Source: Eretmocerus hayati (Eukaryota > Arthropoda > Insecta > Hymenoptera > Aphelinidae). From it: a DNA stretch of 64,000 bases. The translations under genes and the position numbers were made by a program. The notes under the pieces were generated by a model. The model searched no databases and was not told the DNA's origin. It saw nothing but the letters and a program-made list of their open reading frames with translations. Positions within the stretch are counted from its first letter, which is position 1. Each line of letters begins with the position of its first letter. The stretch lies in contig CM056742.1 in NCBI GenBank assembly GCA_029851415.1, forward strand, positions 94,966,976 to 95,030,975, in the 5' to 3' direction. Positions 35,005 through 46,800 of this stretch are shown one piece after another.

Positions 35005-35777
35005 AGATGGTCCTGAGTTGAGGGTGCTCATGAATGAGCGTGACGCGGCGCGCAGGCGCTGGGAGCGCATGCAACGCAACCGGCACAAGTGTCCTGAGCT
35101 TCAAAATGAGTACTTTCGGCTTAGCGAAGAGGTCGATCTACGCATTGAGCAAGAGCATAATTCCTTCCTTCAAAACCATCTTTCAGACGCTCTTGATCAG
35201 AACAGGAACATCTGGAAGGAGATGCGCAACCTCGGCCTCTTACCCAAGAGCAAAGAGGAGGAACTTCACGGTTTCACAACGGATAAGTTGAACGCTCACT
35301 TCGCGGGGGTCTTCGTTCCGCCTCACGAAAATATCAATGAAGCAATGGACGATATTAACTCTGCACCGGAGAAGGGGTTTAAATTTAAGCCCACAAATTT
35401 CAATGATGTAGTCCTTGCTATTAAACATTTCTCCTCGCAGGCCCGTGGGGTGGACGGGATCCCCCAGAGCGTGTCCGCGAAAGCTCCTCCGGCAATTGGT
35501 GATCTTATAGTACATATTTTCAATTCCTCTTTCGCTCATAGCGTTTCTCCTGAGGCTTGAAAGCAAGCGCAGCTGATTGCATTGGAGAAGACTGCAGCTC
35601 CATCAACGGTCTCGGACTTCCGTCCCATAGCGCTGCTGTGCTTCCTTTCCAAGGTTCTAGAAAAAATTGCACATGACCAAATCACGGAGTATTTAGGAAT
35701 AGAGGAACTTCTTGATAGCTTCCAGACTGGTTTCAGGCAATACCATAGCACCCAGACAGCTTTACTAGAGTTGACGG
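35005..35777 (+). pseudogene. CR1/Jockey-group non-LTR fragment, copy 4
   Basis: An ORF2 fragment of the same family as copies 1 and 2. It begins near the position matching 25556 and is cut off after ELTD at about 35777, so it is truncated at both ends; loss of the 3' end must be a later rearrangement. One in-frame TGA (35558-35560) lies at the same codon as in copies 1 and 2. Otherwise the frame is open, with LRIEQEHNSFLQ, GFKFKPTNF and FRQYHSTQTALL. It starts right after a TC tract and the R1-like copy e. Confidence 0.85.
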
Positions 35778-36084
35778 ATGTGCGAGGTTGGGATATTAGT
35801 ATACTTATATTACTAATGATTTGCCTAGCAAACGAGTTGCATAGCTTACCATTTGCAACATTACAATCAAGATAGCCCGGGAGGCAGTGAGCCCGGGAAG
35901 CAGGTTTTTCTACAATGAGGGCCTCTTTGCGTCCACATTGCGTTCACGACAAAAACGGTGGAAAATTGATAAAATGATGATGTTTGGGACTTGTAGGGCA
36001 TAGATCTACCGATCATTCATCGAAACGCAGCCGTTTGAAGTCGAAAAAAATTTTGGGGAGCGAATTTCTGACACCCAAACAACA
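35778..36084. other. Transition into satellite DNA, no gene
   Basis: Unassigned sequence of about 300 bases between the broken retrotransposon fragment and the first recognisable satellite monomer. I see no gene in it. Confidence 0.4.
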
Positions 36085-38900
36085 TGTACCTTTTGGAGGT
36101 TAGGTCGATAGCCTACGTTTACATAGCCGGTGATGGCTATGCGGCCTTTTCGAGTATCCCACAATTTTTTTTCGACATGTGCGGGGTTCTTATCAACTTG
36201 CAAGAATTCTTTAATCGAAAATCTATCGATTCGAATAGTTTTTAGAGGCCTAGTCACGTGTGGGAGGGTCGATATTCATTATAAGAGGTGAACGTTCGTG
36301 GTGCTAGACAGGGTTTTCCGGCGTTCTCGACTACATCACGATTTTTTTTGGTATGTGCAGAATAACCGTGATCATTTCTACATTCTTAGATCAAATATCT
36401 TATGGATCGAATAGTTTTTTGGGGTCAAATCGCGTGTGGGGATGCCGATATTCATGATCGAAGTCAAACGTTTTTGCGGTGCTGGACAGTTTTCCGACCT
36501 TCTTGACTATCGCACACGTTTTTTCCCACATGTGCGAAATTCTGATAAATTTTTTCATGTTTCTAGATCGGATATCTATCTGCTGCAACAATTTTTTGAG
36601 TCCGAATCGCATGTGGAAGTCTCGATTTTCATTATGAGAGGTGAAAGTTTGTGGAGCCGGACAGGGGTTTCCGGTCTTCTCGACTGATTCACGAATTTTT
36701 TTCGGAATGTGCGGGGTTCTAATCAACTTTAGTGAATTCTTCAATCGAAAATCTATCGATTCGAATAGTTTTTAGAGGCCTAGGCACGTGTGGGAGGGTC
36801 GATATTCATTGTAAGAGGTGAACATTCGTGGTGATAGATAGGGTCTTCCGGCGTTCTCGACTACATCACCTTTTTTTTGGTATGTGCAGAATAACCGTGA
36901 TAATTTTTACATTCTTAGATCAAATATCTTATGGATTAAATAGTTTTTTGGGGCCAAATCGCGTGTGGGGATGCCGATATTCATGATCAAAGTCAAACGT
37001 TTATGCGGTGCTGGACAGTTTTCCGTCCATCTTGACTATCGCACACGTTTTTCCCCGCATGTGCGAAATTCTGATCGATTTTTTTATGTTCCCAAATTTG
37101 ATATCTATCTGCTGCAACATTTTTTTGAGTCTGAATCGCATGTGGAAGTCTCGATTTTCATCATGAGAGGTGAAAGTTTGTGGAGCCGGACAGGGGTTTC
37201 CGGTCTTCTCGACTGATTCACGAATATTTTTCGGAATGTGCAGGGTTCTAATCAACTTGAGTGAATTCTTTAATCAAAAATCTATCGATTCGAATAGTTT
37301 TAGAGGCCTAGTCACGTGTGGGAGGATCGATATTCGTTATAAGAGGTGAACGTTCGTGGTGCGAGACAGGGTTCCCTGGCGTTCTCGACTGTCCCACGGA
37401 TTCCCTTCGGTATGTGCAAAATTCTGATCAATTTTCTTATGCTGTTTGACCAAATATCTAATGAATGGAATAATTTTTCAAAGCCGAATCGCATGTGGAG
37501 GTCATCATAATTGGTGTAAATTTTTGGAGCCGGACAGAGAGGTCTCTGCCCTTCTGGACTACTTCACGAATGCTTTTTGGCATAAGCGAGATCGGATCAA
37601 ATAGTTTTTAGATGCCGATTCACGCGTGGGAGGGTCGATATACCCATCATAAGAGGCGAACATCCGTGATGCCTGACAAGGTTTCCCTGCGGCGATCTTC
37701 ACTATCTCATGAATTACTTCCGGCGTGTGCGAAATTCTAATCGTTTTATGTTCTTGGAAGCAATTGTTCCTGGAAGCAACAGTTTTTCGACACCGAATCA
37801 CATTCGGAGGTCTCGATTTGCATCATAAGAGGTGAACGTTTATTGTGTGCTAGACAGGGGTTTCCGGCGCTCCCTCTCGACTACTTCCTGAATTCCTTTC
37901 CGCGGGTGCGAAAATCTAATAAAATTTCTTATATACTTTGGTCGAATATCTATGAATTAGCTAGTTTTTTTAAGGCCAATTCGCATGTGTGAGGGTCAAT
38001 ATTCATTGTGAGAATTTATCTCGGCATGTGCGAAATTCTAATCAATTTTCATATGATGTTGGATCTAACATCTAATGAATCGAATATTTTTTCAAGTTCG
38101 ACTCGCATGTGGTCGGCCGATAATCAGATAAGATTTAAACGTTTTTGCGGTGCTGAGATTTCCCCCGGCGATTGCGCACTCCTTGCGAAATCGTTCCCCA
38201 ACATGTACAACTTCTCGATCAATTCCAATTAGAATCTGAGATCAAAGGTCCATTCACTCGAATCGGTTTCGGCGGCTGAATCACATGCGGGATGGCCGCC
38301 GATATGCACCATTGGGAGCCAGCTTTGGCGGTGCTACAAGTGTTTTCACAGCAATATGACGAGATTCTTCCAGCATGTGCAAGTTCTTAGTGAACTTGGA
38401 TGGAATTATAGATCGAATATCTATCAGTTTGAATAGTTTTTGGAGAGCGATCCCCTTGTGGGAAAACGATACGCATGTTATGAACGGTAAATATTCGCGA
38501 AGCCGGGGATGAGTTACCGGCTTCCTCGACTATTGCAGAGATTGTACGGTTTGTGCAAGTTTCTAATCAACTCCGATAGATTCATAGAGTGAATATGTAG
38601 CAAATTCACTAGTTCTTGGAGGCCGAGTCACATTTGGGAGTGCCGATATGCATGCATCATTAGGAATCAGCCTCTGCAGTGCTTGCATGCATCGTTTCTC
38701 CTCTGCGATTCCGACGATGTCACAAATCTCTTCGGCATGTGCCGTCTTTTCTTAACTCTTATAGATGTCAGGATTGAACATCTATGAATTCAAATAGTTT
38801 TTGGACATCGAAGCCCGCGTAACAGTGCCGATATCTATAATTTGAGATCACCTCTCGTGGTGTTACATTTGATCAATTTTCAGTGATCAATTTGTATGTA
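36085..38900. repeat. About 177-bp satellite with three-monomer higher-order repeat
   Basis: The anchor word (GTGTGGG or ATGTGGA/variants) recurs at 36258, 36434, 36611, 36788, 36963, 37140, 37316 and 37493, a spacing of 175-177. Monomers three apart are the most alike (period about 529-530: 36258/36788/37316, 36434/36963, 36611/37140), showing a higher-order repeat. To the right the spacing becomes irregular (37624, 37803, 37985, 38106, 38284, about 38456, 38631, 38815) and monomers diverge. Open frames within it repeat with the 529-base period and are not genes. Confidence 0.9.
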
Positions 38901-39933
38901 AGAACGCCGAGTCGTTTCATACAGTAGAATGTTTGCAGCCCTGGATCTACCTAGCTCGGCAATCTGTTCTGGACAGATCAATTCCCTCTTGGAGGTCGAA
39001 GATGATAACATTCTTCAGGAGTGTACCATTGGACAATTTTCTTCCCCGACAAGAACGAACACAAAACTTGGAAAACCCGACATTTCAATCATGCTATCTT
39101 TCCAAAATCATATTATTGTTCTCTGTTATCGAATTACTTGCCGGTGAGTGGACATCTCTCATATTGACCAATAAAGCAGGAGAGGGAGACTGTTAACGAG
39201 TTCAGATCTGAATTTGTCATTACTGCACGAAGAATATATTTGGATTCTTATCATTGTGATTAACTGAAGGGCCGACAAGAGTATCAATTCCCTGCTTATA
39301 TAATGACAATGACTTATAATTAAATCAGGAGAAAAGAAGAGAATTTCTATTTTTGGGCTATCCTTGTTCTTCCCTATCGACTCTCGCGTGCGAAAATCCA
39401 TAGAAATATATCAGATTTGATAACGGTAGAATTTCATTTTTCCAACGTTAAGATTGCAAACGGTTGTTTCGCGTTCGTGATATCATCCGTAATGTTCAAT
39501 TGAACGACGAACAGCTATCTTGTCGGTGTGATCGTTCTCCAAAACGCCTGGGCTCGAGACCAAGCTATCTTGTGCCCATACAGTGAGATGCACAACGCCA
39601 CGGATTCAGTGCCGATTTTCTTCTTCCCTCCATTGGTAAGTAAAGGATTTGAGGTCAAAAAATCCCTCGTTCTTTACAACAATTTACCTTGCGACTATTC
39701 AACCAACCTCATTCGTCCAATAAAGATCCCAGTGATTTCAGATTTTGCCTCTTTTTTCATAATTTCTATATCCTGTTTCACCCAGTGTGGAAAGTCAACC
39801 ATCGAAAATAACGAATATGCTATCTTAATGTGTACAGTTTCATTGCAAAGGGCTAAACATACCACGACTCACACCAAGACCCCATGGTCTTATTTCCGTT
39901 CAAATAATATGCACAGCACGAGATGAATGAGGT

Positions 39934-40040
39934 TGAACACGTTCGCTGCGGGGCCAATTTCTCGTAATTTCATTCCGGTCATCAACTTAACCTTCGGATT
40001 CTGGCAATCCTGGCCTTCGCCGCAGCGAACGTGTTGTACA
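39934..40040. mobile_element. About 105-bp MITE
   Basis: Terminal inverted repeats GAACACGTTCGCTGCGG and CCGCAGCGAACGTGTT flank about 70 bases that include a second inverted pair (GGCCA...TGGCC). It has no coding content. The target duplication is not clear. Confidence 0.65.
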
Positions 40041-40512
40041 ACTTTTTCCTCGAAAAACGTTTGAATTTGCTGAGAAATACATGAAAAGTTTGGAAGTACT
40101 TTACGTCTTGTCATTTTTCGTCGTTAGGAACAATACTTTCTGTTCCACTTTTTTCTCGTGTGTTCAACGGTTGTTCTCGGTCAATGGACCATATATCAAA
40201 CGGGTCGGGTCTCGTAAGTTGAAAGTTTCGTGTTGATCGTGGCATACCTGAGTTCCAGATATTCACCCTAATCTAATTCCCGCATTTGCCTGGCAGTTAT
40301 GCCCGTATAGAGCGAGAGAAAATTTTTAAAGAGAGAAAACTTGCTCCCGAGAGTTGGGCGCATTTGTCATGTTATCCTCACTTTGCTCATGCCACTTTTC
40401 GTATACACGAACATCGAAATTGTAATATTTTGTGCCTCCCGCTCATTGTTGAGGTGTAAATGTCAGCTAATCAATTTATAAAGCCAGCAAATGGAGGTTG
40501 ATTAGACTAGGA

Positions 40513-40558
40513 TACGCGGTCACCCATCCAGATACTGACCGCGCCGAATGATGCTTAA
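40513..40558 (-). pseudogene. 5S rRNA-derived fragment
   Basis: On the minus strand this reads TTAAGCATCATTCGGCGCGG then TCAGTATCTGGATGGGTGACC, closely resembling the second half of eukaryotic 5S rRNA (TTAAGCAGCGTCGGGCGCGG, then AGTACTTGGATGGGTGACCG). Only this internal part, including the polymerase III control-region end, is present. It is a pseudogene fragment or a 5S-derived SINE head, not a working gene. Confidence 0.6.
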
Positions 40559-40936
40559 AAATCTTCAAAAAGTATCAAATTCATCAGATTCAAACTGGAG
40601 AGCTTCATCGCAGTGAGTACACTTTCTACCTTTCATTTTATACCAAGCTCATCGCTGTAAATGGATGATTGGGAGTAAAAATTCTGTTAATTTTGGTCTT
40701 CGCGACGTCTTCATTCTGCGATTTTGATGCTATGTGAGAATAGCTTTTGTTTAGAATTTGGCCAGCTATATCAAAACACTCGTCTCTTCTGTAACATTGA
40801 ATGAGCGCTCAATCATATTTCTCGTCAGGATTTATTAATTCTGAAGAATCCAATCATGTTCCAGGTTACTTCGATTCTATTGGAATTGTGATGTTTACGC
40901 TCTCATTAAAAGTTCAAAATTCAAGAAGCTTTCATA

Positions 40937-42671
40937 ATGAGTTGTGATACAGGAGGAAATTCTGCGGCAGAATTTATTGAAAAAATAGTACAATGCATTT
41001 CATCCATCGAATCGTCAAGAAATATAGCTGATTATATAGAAATATTGTCAAAATCTTCGAGAATTTTGGAAGACTGGCAGGAGCTCACAAAAAAATTCTA
41101 TAACGTTAAAGATCCTCGAACTATTGAAAAAGATTCGAAAAAGCTTTCGATACGATTCCAAAGAAGTTTAGAAGACATCAGACGTCGAGTCAGGCGTCAA
41201 TCACCGAGAGTTCAACAGAATGATCGTATGCAAAAATGTTCGTTATCTTCGGAAGATGCACAGGTAAATTTCCTTCGAACTTGTTCTCGTGGACATATTG
41301 TTGATATGCGGCCGCAAAAATTTGTTACCTGTAGGTTAAAGAAGAAGACGGGGTTTCCTTCAAAATGAAACAAAATGTCAGTGGTGGTAGAGCAAACGAT
41401 CCCTCGAATCGAGAAAATGATATCATGAGTATTGAAAATCTGGTTGTCTCGACATCTGATGGTGACTTATCGACTTCGTTGCAAAGCACAGTAGATCTAC
41501 AAAGCTCGACTAATTACTCAGCTTCTCCAACTCCAATAACAATTTTCTCTAGTTTTTCTTCCTTTGACAGCTCACCAATTTGCATTCCTCTGGTCAGTAC
41601 AAACACAAATATACATCCTTTACCACCTGAAATATTCAATTCACCTTATATAAAACGACAATACATCGTTATCGCAATCGCAGGGCGAAAAAGTATGCAA
41701 CGTTTCAAAAACCGTGCCATCTTCTTATACTGTAGCAGTGACGAAGTCTTCAGAGGAGGAAAGTTATGCTTCAGTTGATCAGGAGCCAAAATTCCTGAAC
41801 CATCTAAATGATGCAATGAGTCCTGAAAGAACTATCGTAGATCCGGAAAGCTTAGTCACTCAATCTGGAATTTCTACCACACAGAACTCTTCTTCAATTC
41901 ATGTCACTTCACCTCACAATTTATTGGTAAATCAAAAGTAATATTCCATCTTCCACTATGAAACTAGGAAGCAGGTAACGAGCTAACATTCAGGGAACTC
42001 TCTTTTTTCTCACCTAAGTTAGCTACGCCTTCGTTGTTGTAACTTTTAGACACTGCTGAAGCGACGTGTCAATTGCGAAAATTGCCAACAATATTTACGA
42101 AAAATTGAAACGGCATAGACAGTATAATTCATTTTTCAGTGTGCTCTTTGAATTTTTCCCATACTTCAATCGATCTAATACATGACGATCACTCGGTGAA
42201 GTTTGATGAAAAGTTCTTGGTTCGGCAGCAAAATTTTGGTGTCGGAATATCTGATTAAGCCAGATTTTGATTCTCCCGTTTATTCTTCGACGTGAAAATC
42301 AAACGAAAAATTTTTGAGAAAATAATAATCTGGCAAATGAGACATTCTGACATCAGAATTTGGTTGCTATTAGTAAATCTTCTGAGTCTGTTGGAATCTA
42401 CAGCTCCAAAAGTCTGCAGTGTTCGTATACTTTCACGCGGAAGACAAGAATCGAATTCCACGTGATGTCAATAATTTTACCACGATCTTTAATAAATACC
42501 TACAAGAAGAGGGTCACTGCGAACAAACTGTTGATAGCAAAAGAAATTTCTTGGATTCTTTGAGCGAAAGTAGCGGAGACGAAAGTTCGTTTGAAAATTT
42601 GAGCGAAAAAGGTGGCTCATCGACAGTCTTAATCGAAGAAGAATTATCTCCTCCTGGTACTCCAGTGAGAG
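40937..42671 (+). CDS. Unrecognised four-exon gene, interrupted in exon 4
   Basis: Exons 40937-41263, 41335-41592, 41684-41926 and 42404-42671 all join in phase 0 across GT-AG introns. The ATG at 40937 begins an N-terminal helical segment (AEFIEKIVQCISSIE), then a basic stretch ending DIRRRVRRQSPR. A long Ser/Thr-rich region follows, then exon 4 with FVYFHAEDKNRIPRD and an acidic SLSESSGDESSFENLSE stretch. The frame runs into the terminal repeat of the 21-kb element at 42672 and would end shortly after at a TGA. Past the element, at 63793-64000, the same frame resumes. I do not recognise the family; it could be a host gene or an ORF of another transposon. Confidence 0.55.
42665..42671. repeat. 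Left target-site duplication GTGAGAG
   Basis: Seven bases identical to 63793-63799, directly abutting the terminal inverted repeats on each side. They fall inside a coding exon. Confidence 0.85.
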
Positions 42672-42836
42672 GGGTCGGGGACATTTCACTGAAATGATAT
42701 TTCACTGAAACTCGTTGCCTTGGTAACTAAGGGCTAATCAACAACCCTTTATGACCTCCGAGTTTTGCTTTTGTTTGGATTCTTGAGTTTATAAACATAC
42801 TTGTTGCGCTCGTCAAAATATCCGTAACCTCGCCAG
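42672..42836. repeat. Left terminal inverted repeat
   Basis: The first 76 or so bases match the right end almost base for base, including two TTTCACTGAAA words close to the tip. After a divergent gap, ACTTGTTGC and CCGTAACCT reappear in both arms. Confidence 0.85.
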
Positions 42837-43848
42837 AATACGATTAAAGACAGATATAATGAGGTACTCCAGAAAACAAATCAATCGACGGGGAGCATAT
42901 TACCCGCGAAGATTCTCTATGATAATGCCAAGTTCGGGTTGGGTTTTCGGTACGTGGATTAAAATTATTCTGAATGGGTACTCAGAAGACCTATGATTTT
43001 TGGCACGCGAGATCCTTGCAGAACGCTGACGTTTTTTTGAAGAATCTATAATCATGGTGAGTTTTTAGATTGAAAACTTTTCTAATTCAAAAATGATCCA
43101 TCGCTATGGATAACGATCCTCCATAGAAGGGAGATAAGAGTTTCGTCAAATATTATGAATATTCTTCTTGATTTATATGAAGCAAATACTCTCATTGTAT
43201 CCGAAAAAAGTATTTCTACTTGGCAAATTTTGAGACTAGTGAAGCTGCTCAATTGCTCGTGGTAACGTATCATGAGGACTCAATTGTTGTTTATAGAGCA
43301 GAAGAGACAGAGCCAATATAACCAAAGAAAGAAGAAAGAGAAGATTGTTTATTTATCGGACGTAGCTCGTTTTGATGCATAACCTCACTAGTAATTATAA
43401 CCATCATAGTGAATTTCAAACAAAGTGAGATTTTACAAGTCGAATTGTTCTCAATAAGGCAGTGATGTTACGTTGATCCTGACTTTAATTTCATCATCGC
43501 CTGAGATAAATGTAAGTATAATTCTAATAATCATATCTGCGGGAGCCGTGCGTGGGCATTGTTTCTACATTTTCTATATCTCTTCACTTCGCAATTCTCT
43601 CAAATATTTTTACGACGTTAACATAACTACACTGAAGTAATCAGATAACATGTGATCTTGAATACCATGCAGAAATTATAGAGACTATGATTGCGATTGC
43701 CGAACTCATGGATTCTTTCGCTTTTTTTGTAATTTATTTCAAGTTTGAGCGAACGAACCGATATCTGACATTGTTTACACATGGCAATATCATCCGACCT
43801 TATTATTTTTTACATGATGTCTGTGCTAACCATTGAAAAGTAAGAAGA

Positions 43849-46800
43849 ATGGACGAAAACGGGGGACCTAAGACTTCATGTGCAAATCAAACCACATCGC
43901 CAAGATCAGCTCGCCGTCGGCGCGGGCGAGGCTCTCCCCGATGCAACGGCCGCTCGCCTATTTTGCTACATTTCCCGCGACGAACTCCCTCAGCATACTA
44001 TCATCGGATCATACCACTCCAACAGACATCTCAAATAGCGTCTAATGTGAACCAATCGGATGATCTACAAATTAATCAGATTCATCCGTCTGGTATCAAC
44101 TGCAACCAGGAACCCCAGCGAGGCCCTTCTCAATGTGCCGTTGATACATCGAACAACGCCGTGAGTATATATCCATTCATACATCGGTCCGCTCAGCTCA
44201 AGAAGGAGGGTTAGTACATTATTGCACAATGTGTCAAAATTAGTACATTTCGATACAAGGGTGGAGAAAATTTTTTCCGCGTCCGTGTGATGGGTTTCCG
44301 ACCTGAGCCGTAGGCGAAGGTCGGAATCAACACGAGGATGCGAAAAATAAGTTTTACACCCGTGTATCGAATACCATTTTTCGACAAACTGTGCGAGAAA
44401 GTGGGACATCAGTGCGGAAAAGACACTTTTCCGCACAGCGTGTCGGAAAAACCCGTATTACATTCCGACGATGGATAAATATACATTGATATCAATATGG
44501 TTCGTCTGAGAACTTCGTTACACATGAAACATCAAAAAATATCTCGTGACAGTTCGGGACGCAAGGCAGTAGAATCAATTGTTTCTTCTAATTAAAGAGA
44601 TACATTTATTTGAAATGGTAGCCCGATACCGCATCTGCGACGCCACTGACTGCTGCGCCCACGCCGGCGAATCGACCATGCAACAGCCTGCATTTGGGGC
44701 CATCATATACTGTGATCTCGACGAGGCCGGATCCACGTTTTTGGGGCAGTTGGCAAACTGCAACCAGCACCATTGTCCCAATATCGGCTACGAATTTCCA
44801 ACCTCCGACAGGACTGCAGCATGTGAGGACAATCTCGGTACCGGCAATTGGCTTAAATTACCGTTTGTCGACTGGTCCAAAAGCTGCGGGATCAATGGTC
44901 GCTCCAGCAAAATACAGTGGTTACCTTATACCAGGTGGTCTGCATTCTGCAGCATCAGCTGCAAATCCAGCTAGCAGAGGTGTTAGCTCGTCGAAGGTTC
45001 CGCAGGCTCCAGCATCGTCAAATACGAGTCATACGACTGTGCCTTTAGCTGCGAAGTTAGCTCGTCTGTGTAGCAAGAGGCAATCAGCTACGTTTGCAAC
45101 ATACGCGAGCAACACCAACACGCTGAATGATTCGAGAGGCAGTCCACCTTCAAGCGGAACCTCATCCACGGGTCAGTGCCAACGGCAAAAATCTCAAAAT
45201 GATCAACCATGCAAGTGCATCCACTGCAAAGGTCCGGTAGCTGAGTCGTTTGGCTACTTCCCTGGCTATCTGAACAATATCAGTGAGCCTCCATCTGATG
45301 CAGCGTTACGAGTTGCTTCGCTGCTTGATGCTGCACCTAATATTGTCGGGGCTACAGCATCGGCAGATGGACACACACTTCCACAAGATCCAGGCTCACG
45401 ACAAGATATGCCTGAATCTGCGAACAAGCCGAGGCAACGGTAAGAACATCTTGAAATCATTGTCCGTTCCAAAACGGCTCATTTGTGGTGTATGATATCA
45501 ATCACCATTATTCAATTAGCACGAACAAAGTTGCTCGAGTGCGCCAAGGTCGAGAGTCTGACCAGTCAAAGTTGCAGCGTTGCCGAAAATTCGGATCTAC
45601 GGGCGGGAAAAAGAAGCCGAGGATGCCTATGCAGCATGACGGATTCATCTACGCGTACGAAAGAACATCGGGCAATGGAACAGAGTAATTCATCATATGC
45701 TCTTCAGTGACATCATAATCTAACAAGTGATAATCAATTTTGCATCAAGAAACTCATGACTTCTTGGTGTCAATTAAAAGAATTTTTAGTAATTATCAAC
45801 AATTTACAATTTGCTAGACCAGATAAGATATAATCAATAAGTTTTTAATATGGCAGGATCTAAGAAAAGAGAATGACATAGTGAGAAATGTGTAAAATTC
45901 TCAGAATTTGGTCTTCATCAGGTGGCGCACGCGTCGCCGTAGAAACAGCTTCCTTGCCCTAATAATTTTTGAGTGGAACTTTTCATTATTTTTGAGAGTA
46001 CTTAGTGAAAATATCAATGTTAAACAATACGTTTCATCTAGTTTATGAAAGAAAGTGATAAAATAAACCCACTTGCAGTGTGATGTCGTTGTAGACAGAA
46101 GATATAATATTCTAACCTCAAAAGTGAGAGTAAAAGCTAGAGATTGCTGTATGCTCTCTTGGAATGATATTTTGCTTCGCCTGTAAAAATAAAGGCCCCA
46201 TAAAACAGGAGTCAGCTGTTTTCTGTCTAAAGTGTGGTACCTCTTATCATAAGTCTTGTGCATCCAGAATAACTAAAAATGAAGACGGATCTATTAGGAT
46301 GTGCTGTGGTGAAATTGTGATAATGACTGACTCTCTTGACTCTGAAATTTCAAATCAACAAACCACAAGTAGTGCAAACAATAGTGAGAGTGCAAATTCT
46401 AATACGAGTAGTGAATCTCTCTACGCTGATACTATTTCTGCTCAGCAAATAATGGTTGACGTAGAAGAAAACAGTAGCTCTGATCCAGAGGATATGACCA
46501 TATCAGAGTCATATACTCTTATGAAGCAACTAATGAAAGGTCAAAACAAAAAATTAGCTGAGCAAATAAAACATGGCAATGATGAACTAAAAGATCAATT
46601 AATGGAGAAGATGGAAACCATTTCTAAGAGCATCACTGTTATAGAAGAGGATTTGGAAGATCTACAGAATAGAGTTCATGTACTTGAAAATGCACATAAC
46701 ACTGGTGCTGAAGAGATGAATGAACATGCGTTGTATGAGGTAGAATCTAGACTTATTAAAAGAAACAATGTTATTATATACAATATTACTGAAAATGATG

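Larger units (their letters stand above)
38901..40936. other. Intergenic stretch, no recognised gene
   Basis: Open frames at 38929-39196 and 39528-39926 have no motif I recognise and no convincing splice structure. Beyond the MITE and 5S-derived fragment listed separately, I see nothing firm. The last few hundred bases before 40937 presumably contain the promoter of the gene that starts there. Confidence 0.4.

Noticed and set aside
36436..37216. Repeated 83-codon open frames at 36436 and 36965
   Set aside because: They recur with the satellite's 529-base period and have no coding motif.
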